DNA from: Neisseriaceae bacterium ESL0693
GTDB lineage: Bacteria > Pseudomonadota > Gammaproteobacteria > Burkholderiales > Neisseriaceae
Length of the DNA: 64,000 nt
Direction of reading: 5' to 3'
Assembly: GCA_029433475.1 (NCBI GenBank)
Contig: JAQTIE010000007.1
Coordinates: 1-64,000, forward strand
Each line of letters begins with the position of its first letter. Positions within the stretch are counted from its first letter, which is position 1. Below, piece after piece: positions 55,207 to 64,000 of the stretch. The notes under the pieces were generated by a model. That model saw nothing but the letters and a program-made list of their open reading frames with translations. It was not told the origin of the DNA and searched no databases. Made by a program: the position numbers and the translations under genes.

Positions 55207-56772
55207 TTATTCCCACTCAATCGTAGCCGGTGGTTTGCCGCTGATATCATACACCACACGATTAATGCCGCGCACTTCATTAATAATCCGGTTGGACACG
55301 CGTCCTAATAAATCATAGGGCAGGTGTGCCCAGTGGGCAGTCATGAAGTCGCTGGTGACTACTGCGCGCAAGGCGACTACGTATTCATAAGTACGGCCAT
55401 CGCCCATTACTCCTACAGATTTAACCGGCAGAAAAACGGCAAAGGCCTGGCTGGTTTTGTCATACCAGGATACGCCATCTTCATCTGTGGTCTGGCGCAA
55501 TTCCTCGATAAAGATATGATCGGCGCGGCGCAGTAAATCAGCATATTCGGCCTTAACTTCGCCCAGAATTCGCACGCCTAAACCCGGACCCGGGAAGGGG
55601 TGGCGATAGACCATTTCGCGTGGCAGGCCAAGCGCAACGCCCAGTTCACGAACTTCGTCTTTAAACAGATCGCGCAAAGGCTCAAGTAATTTTAAATTCA
55701 GGGTTTCGGGTAAGCCGCCTACATTGTGATGGCTTTTAATGGCATGGGCTTTTTTGGTTTTGGCGCCGGCACTTTCGATTACATCGGGGTAAATGGTGCC
55801 TTGTGCCAACCAGCGTGCATTCTGACGTTTGCCTGCTTCGCGCTGGAATACTTCAATAAATTCTGAACCAATGATTTTGCGTTTCTTTTCCGGATCGGTT
55901 TCGCCGGCCAGTTTGGCCATAAAGTCGGCAGAAGCATCTACATGGATAACATTAACGCCCAGATTGCGGGCAAACATGTCCATCACCATTTCGGCTTCGC
56001 GATAGCGCAATAAACCATGATCAACAAACACACAGGTGAGCTGATTGCCAATGGCGCGGTGAATAAGGGCAGCGGCTACGGAGGAATCCACGCCGCCGGA
56101 TAAGCCTAAAATCACTTCATCCTGGCCTACCTGTTCGCGGATATGTGCGATGGCCTGATCGATATAATTGGGCATATTCCAGCTTGGATTGGCCTGACAG
56201 ATATCCAATACAAAGCGATTCAGAATGGCCTGGCCTTGTTTGGTATGGGTAACTTCAGGGTGAAACTGTACGCCATAAAAATGTTTTTGGGCATTTTCAA
56301 TGATGGCAAACGGACAGCTTTCTGTCTGGCCGACTACGTTAAAGTTATCGGGCAGGGCGGATACTTTATCGCCATGACTCATCCATACTTCGAGAGTATC
56401 AGGCTCGCCATCAAACAAGCCTTCAGTGAGGGCATTGGGGGTGGTGTGTACTTTGGCATAGCCGAATTCGCGCTGATTACCGGCGCTAACTTCGCCTCCC
56501 AGTATATGTGCCATCCATTGCATGCCATAGCAGATACCTAAAACAGGAATGCCAAGATTAAGGATTTCAGGATCAGCCTGATAGTCTGAGTCATAAACAG
56601 AATTAGGGCCGCCAGACAAGATGATGCCTTTGGGTGCAAAAGCTTTGATTTCTTCTAAAGGCATATCATAGGAATGCAGCTCGCAATAAACATGGGCTTC
56701 ACGCACGCGACGGGCGATGAGCTGTGTGACTTGAGAACCGAAGTCCAGAATCAGAATTTTATCTTGGGTCAT
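55207..56772 (-). CDS. guaA: GMP synthase (glutamine-hydrolysing)
   Basis: Aminates XMP to GMP. 521 residues with an N-terminal glutamine amidotransferase (catalytic C81 in [12 protein letters not shown] in FHPEVTHT) and a C-terminal ATP-pyrophosphatase (PP-loop [13 protein letters not shown]) plus the dimerisation end [19 protein letters not shown]. Full length, typical. A housekeeping gene within an otherwise accessory-looking AT-rich stretch. Confidence 0.97.
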   Translation of the reverse strand: MTQDKILILDFGSQVTQLIARRVREAHVYCELHSYDMPLEEIKAFAPKGIILSGGPNSVYDSDYQADPEILNLGIPVLGICYGMQWMAHILGGEVSAGNQREFGYAKVHTTPNALTEGLFDGEPDTLEVWMSHGDKVSALPDNFNVVGQTESCPFAIIENAQKHFYGVQFHPEVTHTKQGQAILNRFVLDICQANPSWNMPNYIDQAIAHIREQVGQDEVILGLSGGVDSSVAAALIHRAIGNQLTCVFVDHGLLRYREAEMVMDMFARNLGVNVIHVDASADFMAKLAGETDPEKKRKIIGSEFIEVFQREAGKRQNARWLAQGTIYPDVIESAGAKTKKAHAIKSHHNVGGLPETLNLKLLEPLRDLFKDEVRELGVALGLPREMVYRHPFPGPGLGVRILGEVKAEYADLLRRADHIFIEELRQTTDEDGVSWYDKTSQAFAVFLPVKSVGVMGDGRTYEYVVALRAVVTSDFMTAHWAHLPYDLLGRVSNRIINEVRGINRVVYDISGKPPATIEWE

Positions 56773-57895
56773 AATGGGGCACAGAGCAGAAAAATAAAGT
56801 CGCTTATTTTAGCATTTTTTAGGGTGTGCTTCAGCACATTGACGCTATTGCCAGGTCAAATAAGATTAATGATTTACATGGATGCTTTTGTAAGAAAACA
56901 TGCTTAACGGGGGTGTTTGAGATGAAAAATCCAGATATTTGCCAAAATAATCTGATTTGGCATTTATTTAAATTTTCAAATTCGCTGATGAGTTGGGTTA
57001 AAGATTGAGTGCTGCATTCAATTAGGTAGGTAATTCATTGGTAATGGCTTTTATTTATGGGGTTATCAAATTTTATATTAATAGATGTATTTTTGTCTGA
57101 ATATCCCGTGATAAATATTGAATGATTAAAAATTTTTCTTTTTATCAATGATGGTCTGGATTGGCGATTAAGGCAGACGCAATGATAATGGTGTTTTAAG
57201 CTTTAATCAGGTTGTGGTGTTTAGGGCAATAATGCAGTAAATCATAGTGATATATTTATTTATGTAGGGCGCCGAATTCTTTTACACTTTTTTCCCTTTT
57301 CTTTTAAACCCAACTAATGGCATAAATTTCCTATTCTTTACACCAAAAAAGCAGCTTTAGCCGCTCTTTTTTCAGTACATACGTAAAAGTTTATTTTTTG
57401 GATAATAAGGTACTTATTTTTATATACTGTTGTTTTAATTTTAAATTTAAAGTTTTATTTTAGTGGTTTAAACATTTACGAGGACGTAAAAGATAACATG
57501 GCAAACATTGACGATGATAACGATGAATTCCCCATTTAAAAAATGAAGATGTGGCAATAAGAGGCAAGGTGGAATGGTTCGGGCGAAGAATTTAAAGCAG
57601 GTTTAAAACTTATTTAAAAAATGATTATTCTTGATCATTTTGGTATAAAAGAATACGCATTTTATAATCATTTTGGTGTAAAAGATATCATTTTTAGATT
57701 TTGGCATAAAACGGCGTTAAGTATTGTATTTAAAAGATTTTAGCCGTTTTTTTTGTTTGTTTACTTGGGTGTAAAAGATATCAGCACCTCACATTTACCA
57801 ATAATTTAAATAATATCTTTGGATAGAGGAAATAAGAGAGGTCAGGCAAGCAGGCTCATATATTCCAGAATTGAGCATATTAGAGGGTATCAATA
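56773..57895. other. AT-rich spacer with repeats and a decayed gene
   Basis: Over a kilobase without a full gene. The first half shows nothing recognisable. A GC-poor hairpin-like stretch (AAAAAAGCAGC with GCCGCTCTTTTTT, near 57346-57370) may be a terminator. Near 57498 an ATG with a ribosome-like site gives only MANIDDDNDEFPI; the adjacent frames carry EDVAIRGKVEWFGR and EEFKAGLKLI, suggesting a gene broken by frameshifts. Short repeats occupy 57274-57784. Confidence 0.4.
57274..57784. repeat. family of short dispersed repeats (GGTGTAAAAGATATC-like)
   Basis: Copies seen: 57637-57655 (ATTTTGGTATAAAAGAATA), 57669-57690, 57698-57713 (shorter), 57765-57784, a GGACGTAAAAGATAAC at 57482-57497, and two in opposite orientation at 57274-57293 and 57334-57350. 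Consensus is roughly TTTTGGYRTAAAAGATAT. Spacing is irregular, so this is not CRISPR. They could be protein-binding iterons or remnants of a mobile element. Confidence 0.55.
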
Positions 57896-58183
57896 ATGCT
57901 TTGCTTTAATTGCAATAATATTGATGGAGTGTTTGGCGTTTACACGGTTTTATTCTGGTTGTTTGGTATGTGCTGTGTTGCTATCTGATTTATGGTATGG
58001 CTTTTATTTTCTAGTGAACCAAAAAGTATCTGGTGCTTTATCAGCAACTTTATTGATATCATGATTAACGAGCATTTTGTCTGGATAATGCCTATTTCCT
58101 GCTATGTTTTGCCTTTAAATATGTATTTTTGGTTATCAATCTTTATTGATAGTCTTTTTATTGGCATCTATTGGAAATCCTGA
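57896..58183 (+). pseudogene. interrupted small membrane-protein gene
   Basis: One frame starts at ATG 57896 after an AGAGGGTAT ribosome-like site, hits TGA at 57986-57988 and continues, still in frame, from an ATG at 57992 to 58183. Both halves are hydrophobic and Trp/Phe-rich (VFGVYTVLFWLFGMCCVAI before the stop, then NEHFVWIMPISCYVLPLNMY). This reads as a single three- or four-segment membrane protein with a nonsense change. No family recognised. Reinitiation at 57992 is possible. Confidence 0.4.
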
Positions 58184-58230
58184 AATTTTACCTTTCATTT
58201 ATTTATTCTTTCCAAGATTTTGTCATTAGA

Positions 58231-58695
58231 TTAAGGTATGGCCATTAATAATGCAATGGCGCATATAATTAAACTTGAAATGGCCATTTTATTTCCATCA
58301 TATTTGTTTTTCAGGGTAATAATTGCAGTAACAATGGCTATGACCATAAAAAGAATAAATCCATTGGTAAGATCACGATCATTCTGGTTAAATTCGTATC
58401 CACCGAAGGTTACTAACAAACAAAAAATGGAGCAGAACAGTGAAGTAATGGCATATCCTATTTTCCCATTGGATATTTTTGATGTTTGCGTATCATGTTG
58501 CTGTTTTGGTTCACAGATAAAAATATCTATTGCTTCTCCGGAAATTTGATCAATATCGAAATCCACCAACATGTTTTTTTCCGGATTTACCTGCTCTCGC
58601 CATGCATTACCTTTAAACCGATATCGTGCGTTATCATTTCCACTTATAAAACCAGTATTTGTAGAGATTGAAAAATCTAAAATTTTACCTTGCAT
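58231..58695 (-). CDS. cold-shock-like domain membrane protein
   Basis: A 154-residue protein. The first 60 residues resemble a cold-shock/OB fold: MQGKILDFSISTNTGFISGN (TGFI as in the RNP1 region), RYRFKGNAWRE and MLVDFDIDQISGEA. Three hydrophobic segments follow (about 79-98, 112-128 and 138-153). AGGAAA precedes the ATG. Similar N-terminal domain/membrane tail fusions occur as small uncharacterised proteins. RNA binding at a membrane is only a guess. Confidence 0.65.
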   Translation of the reverse strand: MQGKILDFSISTNTGFISGNDNARYRFKGNAWREQVNPEKNMLVDFDIDQISGEAIDIFICEPKQQHDTQTSKISNGKIGYAITSLFCSIFCLLVTFGGYEFNQNDRDLTNGFILFMVIAIVTAIITLKNKYDGNKMAISSLIICAIALLMAIP

Positions 58696-59170
58696 TTGTG
58701 TTTCCTAAGTTATAAAAATAATTTTATTTTATGATTTTTAGAATGGTATCTATCGATCTTATTTTATATATAAAATATATCCGGACTGGGCAGAATAAGT
58801 GATAACCTGTTTTAGAGACATTGATTATGCCATATGCCTTGATGTTGGTTAAGGCTTTTTAGTATTTTTTTCAGGACTGAGGTTTTTCTTTGGTGTTACT
58901 TAGTGGTTATTGTAATAAAAATTAGTAGATTTAAGTTGTTATGCTGATTTCACTATATGTAATGAAATTGATGGTTTAATGATTTTTGAGCAATAGATTA
59001 TTAATGAATTAGTGGGATAAACAGGCGATTAGGGCAGTGTGACGTTGATTTGATCAAATGGTGATTCACCTGATCGATAGAGATAAACTGCCCTTAATTG
59101 CTGTATGGTCGTTTTATTCTGAATTAAGTTAAAAAGAAAAGAATATTCAATTGTTGGCTTCAATACTAGA
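58696..59170. other. intergenic region with long-range inverted repeat
   Basis: About 475 AT-rich bases. AGGGCAGT (59031-59038) and ACTGCCCT (59087-59094) enclose 48 bases that contain the smaller palindromes TTGATTTGATCAA and GGTGATTCACC. It may be a structured RNA end or operator cluster downstream of smpB. No gene seen. Confidence 0.4.
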
Positions 59171-59617
59171 CTAGCGGCTTTGTTTCAGTAGCCGTTGTTT
59201 TTCGCGGCTCCAATCTTTCTCTTTGCTGCTTTGGCGTTTGTCATGCAGTTTTTTACCTTTGGCCAGTCCCATTTCCATTTTAACAAAACCATGGCTGTAG
59301 TGCAGGTTAAGCGGTACCAGTGTATAGCCGCTGCGTTCTACTTTGCCGATAAATTTATTGATTTCGGCCTGGCGCAATAATAGTTTACGCGGGCGGGTAG
59401 GTATGGGTTTGACATGGTCAGAAGCAGTAGGTAGGGCGGTAATGTGGCAGCCGATCAGATAAAAGGCGCCTTTTTTCCATTGAATATAACTTTCTTTGAT
59501 CTGTACGCGGCCAGCACGAATGGCTTTGACTTCCCAGCCATCCAGCACTAGTCCGGCTTCAATCTTTTCTTCGATAAAGTAATCGTGAAAGGCTTTTTTA
59601 TTGTTAATAATGCTCAT
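59171..59617 (-). CDS. smpB: SsrA-binding protein SmpB
   Basis: Binds tmRNA for rescue of stalled ribosomes. 148 residues, normal length: [63 protein letters not shown] and a basic C-terminal tail ([19 protein letters not shown]). The tmRNA gene is not seen in this window. Confidence 0.95.
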   Translation of the reverse strand: MSIINNKKAFHDYFIEEKIEAGLVLDGWEVKAIRAGRVQIKESYIQWKKGAFYLIGCHITALPTASDHVKPIPTRPRKLLLRQAEINKFIGKVERSGYTLVPLNLHYSHGFVKMEMGLAKGKKLHDKRQSSKEKDWSREKQRLLKQSR

Positions 59618-59711
59618 AATGTTTATGGTCTTAGATTTTTAGTACGCTATTATTTTATCAGAAAGGGAACGATATCAGGGCGGACTTTTTTGGATAGGCG
59701 ATTTGATGTTT

Positions 59712-59742
59712 GAAAGCAGATCAAGAATAGTGATCTGCTTTC
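59712..59742 (-). terminator. hairpin after the MHS transporter
   Basis: GAAAGCAGATCA (59712-59723) pairs perfectly with TGATCTGCTTTC (59731-59742), 14 bases beyond the transporter stop. The U-run is missing, so it may be an mRNA-protecting 3' hairpin. Confidence 0.6.
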
Positions 59743-59755
59743 AGGTTTGATCATG

Positions 59756-61099
59756 TTATGAATCAATGTGCTGATGTCGTGTTTCTGGTAGAAACCATAC
59801 GGCAATCAAGCTGATAACACATGAAGCCATTAAGAACCAACCTACATAATCAATGCCTTTCTGGGCAAAATGTGTGACTAACCATGCTGCTGCAAAAGGA
59901 GTTAGCGAGCCGCCCAGTATGCCGCCAAAGCTGAAGGCGAGAGAAGCGCCGGTATAGCGGACATTGGTTGGAAAAATTTCAGGTAAAAAGGCGGCTAAGG
60001 GTGTCCATAATATGCCCATGATAAAGAGTGATACGGATAAAAATAAGAAGGTAATCCATGCATGGGTGCTATTCATCAGGTCACCAAAGAAATAGCCGAT
60101 AATAATGGTGGCTATGCCGCCGATAAAGAAGGTTGGCCGGCGGCCAAAACGATCAGCCAGCCAGGCAGAAACCGGCGAACCAAGAGCCATAAACACGATG
60201 GCCAGCATGAGCATGAATAAATAGGTGATCTGCGGGTATAAAGATTCTAATTGCCACGGGTGTACTGTAGTGGCATATGAGATTGAGAAAACCGAAGTCA
60301 GAAAAAATAGGGTAAAACAGGACATGGCGGATAATGAACCCAGAAACAGCAGCTTGTAATGTTTCTGAATGGTTTCCCTTATGGGCATTTTTAACTGGGT
60401 TTTCTTGGCGGTCATGTTTTGAAAAGCAGTACTTTCCATGATGGAGGTACGTACATACAAGCCCACACCAACCAAAACAAAGCTAAACAAAAAAGGCAGT
60501 CGCCAGCCCCAGCTGAATACTTGTTCTTTAGTCAGAGATTGATTAATCAGGATAAAAACCATGCTGGCCACAATAAAGCCAATGGGTGGGCCTATTTGTG
60601 GAAACATGGCAAACAGGGCGCGTTTGCCTTTGGGTGCATTTTCAGTAGCCAGAAGAGCTGCGCCACCCCATTCACCGCCTAAGCCCAGTCCCTGACAAAA
60701 GCGCATCAGACAAAGCAATACGGGGGCAATGACGCCAGCCTGTTGATAGGTGGGCAGGGCGCCAATCAATGTGGTGCTGATGCCCATGATCAGTAATGAG
60801 GCAATCAGGGTTGTTTTGCGGCCAATCCGATCGCCGAAATGGCCAAACAGGATGGCGCCGATCGGACGGGCAACAAAAGCGATACCGAAGGTTAGAAAGG
60901 CAGACATGACAGCAATGGCAGGATTATCATTGCTGAAAAACAATGGTCCCATCAAGGTTGCGGCAGCCAGACTGTAAATATAGAAATCATAAAATTCAAT
61001 CGTGGTGCCGATAAAGCTGGCAAAAGCAATTTTGCCAGGGGAGTTGATGGTGTTTTCTGGTAAGGTTTCACCATCTAAAGTAGACGATAGGGGTTTCAT
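59756..61099 (-). CDS. MFS transporter, metabolite:H+ symporter (MHS) type
   Basis: A 447-residue transporter with twelve predicted membrane segments. GTTIEFYDFYIYSLAAA in segment 1, GHFGDRIGRKTTLIASL between segments 2 and 3, and RFCQGLGLGGEWGGAALL are MHS family marks, as in ProP, ShiA or citrate carriers; ADRFGRRPTFF repeats the loop in the second half. Substrate unknown. It is the last gene on the strand after ilvC, separated by a terminator, so not clearly part of the ilv operon. Confidence 0.87.
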   Translation of the reverse strand: MKPLSSTLDGETLPENTINSPGKIAFASFIGTTIEFYDFYIYSLAAATLMGPLFFSNDNPAIAVMSAFLTFGIAFVARPIGAILFGHFGDRIGRKTTLIASLLIMGISTTLIGALPTYQQAGVIAPVLLCLMRFCQGLGLGGEWGGAALLATENAPKGKRALFAMFPQIGPPIGFIVASMVFILINQSLTKEQVFSWGWRLPFLFSFVLVGVGLYVRTSIMESTAFQNMTAKKTQLKMPIRETIQKHYKLLFLGSLSAMSCFTLFFLTSVFSISYATTVHPWQLESLYPQITYLFMLMLAIVFMALGSPVSAWLADRFGRRPTFFIGGIATIIIGYFFGDLMNSTHAWITFLFLSVSLFIMGILWTPLAAFLPEIFPTNVRYTGASLAFSFGGILGGSLTPFAAAWLVTHFAQKGIDYVGWFLMASCVISLIAVWFLPETRHQHIDS

Positions 61100-61135
61100 T
61101 GTGTTTTTTCTTCTATTGATTTTTTAGCGAAATTT

Positions 61136-61173
61136 AAAAAAAGCCTGTGTCGATATGCAAACACAAGCTTTTT
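61136..61173 (-). terminator. ilvC terminator
   Basis: On the minus strand AAGCTTGTGT pairs with ACACAGGCTT (one mismatch) around a 10-base loop, followed by T residues (complement of 61136-61142). It lies about 50 bases past ilvC. Confidence 0.8.
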
Positions 61174-61220
61174 ATCTTTATCAATGTTGATACAGATTAA
61201 TGATTAATTGGTCTGGCCAA

Positions 61221-62276
<1,056 letters not shown>

Positions 62277-62300
62277 TCAAAACTAAATGAAGAGAAAGAA

Positions 62301-62334
62301 AATCATGTGTTGCGCATGTGAACAACACATGATT
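62301..62334 (-). terminator. hairpin between ilvN and ilvC
   Basis: AATCATGTGTTG (62301-62312) pairs perfectly with CAACACATGATT (62323-62334), six bases past the ilvN stop; on the minus strand a TTTTCTTTCTCTT run follows. It may terminate part of the ilvBN transcripts or stabilise their end. Confidence 0.6.
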
Positions 62335-62340
62335 GATGAA

Positions 62341-62835
62341 CTAAATACGCAAAGTGTGTTCGCCACGACTCAAACCGGTAACGCCTGTTCTTGCCGTTTC
62401 CAGAATTAAACTGTGACCAATGGCTTTTAAAAAGGCATCCAGTTTCTCACTGGTACCAGTAAGTTCAATGGTTATGGTTTTGTCGGATATATCAATGATA
62501 TGGGCGCGGAATATCTCTGCCAGCTGAATGATATTGGCGCGATCTTTGTGATTTGCCTGTAATTTAACCAGCATTAATTCCCGTTCAACCAGACTGTGTC
62601 CGGTTAAATCACAGACTTTAATCACTTCAATCAGTTTATTAAGCTGTTTGACGATCTGTTCAATGGTGCCCTCATCAGACGAATAGGTAGTAATGGTCAT
62701 GCGTGAAAGTGAGGCATCTTCAGTGGGCGCGACGGAAAGTGAATTAATGTTGTAACCGCGTGCAGAAAATAGCCCTACAATCCGGCTCATGGCGCCGGCC
62801 TCATTTTCCATCAGGATAGATAATATGTGTTTCAT
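62341..62835 (-). CDS. ilvN: acetolactate synthase small (regulatory) subunit
   Basis: Binds valine and activates the large subunit. 164 residues with an N-terminal ACT domain (ILSILMENEAGAMSRIVGLFSARGYNINSL begins it) and a C-terminal regulatory half, the typical IlvH/IlvN length. Its ATG overlaps the ilvB stop as ATGA (62832-62835), so translation is coupled. Feeds the hairpin-separated ilvC. Confidence 0.95.
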   Translation of the reverse strand: MKHILSILMENEAGAMSRIVGLFSARGYNINSLSVAPTEDASLSRMTITTYSSDEGTIEQIVKQLNKLIEVIKVCDLTGHSLVERELMLVKLQANHKDRANIIQLAEIFRAHIIDISDKTITIELTGTSEKLDAFLKAIGHSLILETARTGVTGLSRGEHTLRI

Positions 62836-64000
62836 GGCATACTCCGGATATCATAAGTACGGTCTTGTACTTTGTTGACATGTGTATCTGCCTTTTTCTC
62901 ACACATGTGCTGAGGCAAAACCATTTCATCCAGACCTTTGCCATTACCTACCATGGGATAGACATTTTGTTTGCGATCAGTGATGAAGTCGATGAAAACC
63001 AGTTTATCTTTGAGTGCTATGGCTTCTTTTAAAGCTGCTTCCACTTCCGATGGTTTTTCAATCCGCATACCAACATGACCATAGGCTTCTGCCAGTTTGA
63101 CAAAGTCGGGTAATGATTCCATATAGGATGCAGCATAACGATCGTGATAATAAAATTCCTGCCACTGTCTGACCATACCCAGATAGCGATTGTTCAGGTT
63201 AATGATTTTTATGGGCAGGCTGTATTGAAAACAGGTGGATAGTTCCTGGATATTCATTTGAATGGAGCCTTCGCCTGTAATACAGAAAACATCTTCATCA
63301 GGGTGTACAAATTTGGCACCCATGGCATAAGGCAAACCCACACCCATGGTACCTTGTCCGCCCGAATTCAGCCATTGGCGTGGTCGCTGAAAGGGATAGT
63401 ACTGAGCCGCAAACATCTGGTGTTGTCCAACATCAGAGGTAATGATGGCGTTATTGTTTGTGAGTTTGGCCAATGTCTGAATCACAAACTGTGGTTTAAT
63501 GACTTCGTCGGAAGGTTCATACCAGAAGCCGTCACGCTGGCGCCAGTCTTCTATGGTATGCCACCATTTTTGTAATGCTTCTGTATTGAAGGTATAGCTT
63601 TGTTTTTCCCAGATGGCTAAAATTTCAGTCAGAATGTTTTTAACATCACCTACAATGGGCACATCAACTTTAACGCGTTTATCAATACTGGAAGGGTCAA
63701 TATCAATTTGAATGATTTTCTTGCCGTTGGCTGTAAATTTATCGGGCACGGAAATTACCCGGTCATCAAAGCGGGTGCCGATGGCCAGTACAACATCTGC
63801 ATTTTGCAAGGTCATATTGGCTTCATAGCTGCCATGCATACCAGCCATGCCCAGAAATTGTTTATCAGTAGACGGGTAGGCGCCCAGCCCCATGAGGGTG
63901 GCGGTAGCAGGTGATTGGGTTTTGTGAATTAATTGTGTCAGTATTTCGCTGGCATTACCAAGCACAACACCGCCGCCAAAATGAATGACGGGACGTTTGG
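62832..64000 (-). CDS. ilvB: acetolactate synthase large subunit (5' end beyond window)
   Basis: Thiamine-diphosphate enzyme joining pyruvate to pyruvate or 2-oxobutyrate. The frame stays open to base 64000, so the N-terminal third, with the catalytic glutamate, is outside. Seen are the middle domain (LMGLGAYPSTDKQFLGMAGM) with FAD/regulatory features, and the C-terminal ThDP-binding motif (GEGSIQMNIQELST, then NNRYLGMVRQWQEF). Downstream are ilvN and ilvC. No defects in the seen part. Confidence 0.96.
   Translation of the reverse strand, partial: KRPVIHFGGGVVLGNASEILTQLIHKTQSPATATLMGLGAYPSTDKQFLGMAGMHGSYEANMTLQNADVVLAIGTRFDDRVISVPDKFTANGKKIIQIDIDPSSIDKRVKVDVPIVGDVKNILTEILAIWEKQSYTFNTEALQKWWHTIEDWRQRDGFWYEPSDEVIKPQFVIQTLAKLTNNNAIITSDVGQHQMFAAQYYPFQRPRQWLNSGGQGTMGVGLPYAMGAKFVHPDEDVFCITGEGSIQMNIQELSTCFQYSLPIKIINLNNRYLGMVRQWQEFYYHDRYAASYMESLPDFVKLAEAYGHVGMRIEKPSEVEAALKEAIALKDKLVFIDFITDRKQNVYPMVGNGKGLDEMVLPQHMCEKKADTHVNKVQDRTYDIRSMP

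Noticed and set aside
57274-57784. CRISPR array
   Set aside because: Repeats are degenerate, in both orientations and irregularly spaced, with no cas genes.

Overview
The window looks like a chromosomal segment of a betaproteobacterium of the family Neisseriaceae. The evidence is gene content and order: TPR protein-lolB-ispE-tRNA-Gln-tRNA-Gln-prs-rplY, a nadB/nadA/nrtR/nadC block, hemL, prfA-hemA, typA and mfd all look neisserial. The moderately low G+C, the AT-rich spacers, a CdiA immunity-gene array and the near absence of the classical Neisseria DNA uptake sequence would fit a host-restricted relative such as Snodgrassella. That genus name is inference. About 60 protein genes and two tRNA genes are supported. 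Most are housekeeping genes.

Layout. (1) 1-5170 is a contact-dependent inhibition locus. It holds the 3' end of a large CdiA-type exoprotein, a directly coupled immunity gene, four further immunity-like orphans, the tail of a displaced toxin (2751-2870) and a stranded CdiA body fragment next to hemL. A small unknown gene (4431) lies between. (2) 5230-13588 carries hemL, a DUF218 protein, an ArsC-like protein and a TlpA-like thioredoxin, then NAD synthesis: nadB and nadA on the minus strand, divergent from an NrtR-type regulator, followed by nadC. The nadA and nadC promoters share a 19-bp palindromic site. (3) 14175-24109 carries ilvA, a PBP5-like protein that has lost its catalytic residues, a HARE-HTH/nuclease-like protein, serC, a MoCF-domain protein, envelope lipoproteins, a pilin-like protein, DUF2288, a lone MetQ and a hemolysin-III protein. 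(4) 24294-48894 is dense core: glyQS, gmhB-plsC, a YgjP-like metallopeptidase, mfd, typA, prfA-hemA, pdxH, mutM, TPR-lolB-ispE, two tRNA-Gln genes, prs and rplY. (5) 49040-59100 is AT-rich and partly accessory: a lipoprotein, a solitary JAB/RadC-like protein, a 1094-residue VPA1262-type protein with a phospholipase-D-like motif, guaA, a repeat-rich decayed spacer, a broken membrane-protein gene and a cold-shock-like membrane protein. (6) 59171-64000 carries smpB, an MHS-type transporter and ilvC-ilvN-ilvB, running off the right edge.

How parts work together. NrtR probably represses de novo NAD synthesis (aspartate oxidase, quinolinate synthase, quinolinate phosphoribosyltransferase) through the shared operator. 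ilvBN, ilvC and ilvA give four steps of branched-chain amino acid synthesis. hemA and hemL supply 5-aminolevulinate. LolB, IspE, GmhB, PlsC, the PBP5-like protein and several lipoproteins build or maintain the envelope. The cdi remnant is a record of toxin-module turnover.

Most unusual items: the PBP5-like protein with all three active-site motifs altered, the GmhB with a substituted HAD motif II, the shared nadA/nadC operator, the layered toxin/immunity remnants, the VPA1262/PLD-like protein, and a family of short dispersed repeats at 57.27-57.79 kb.
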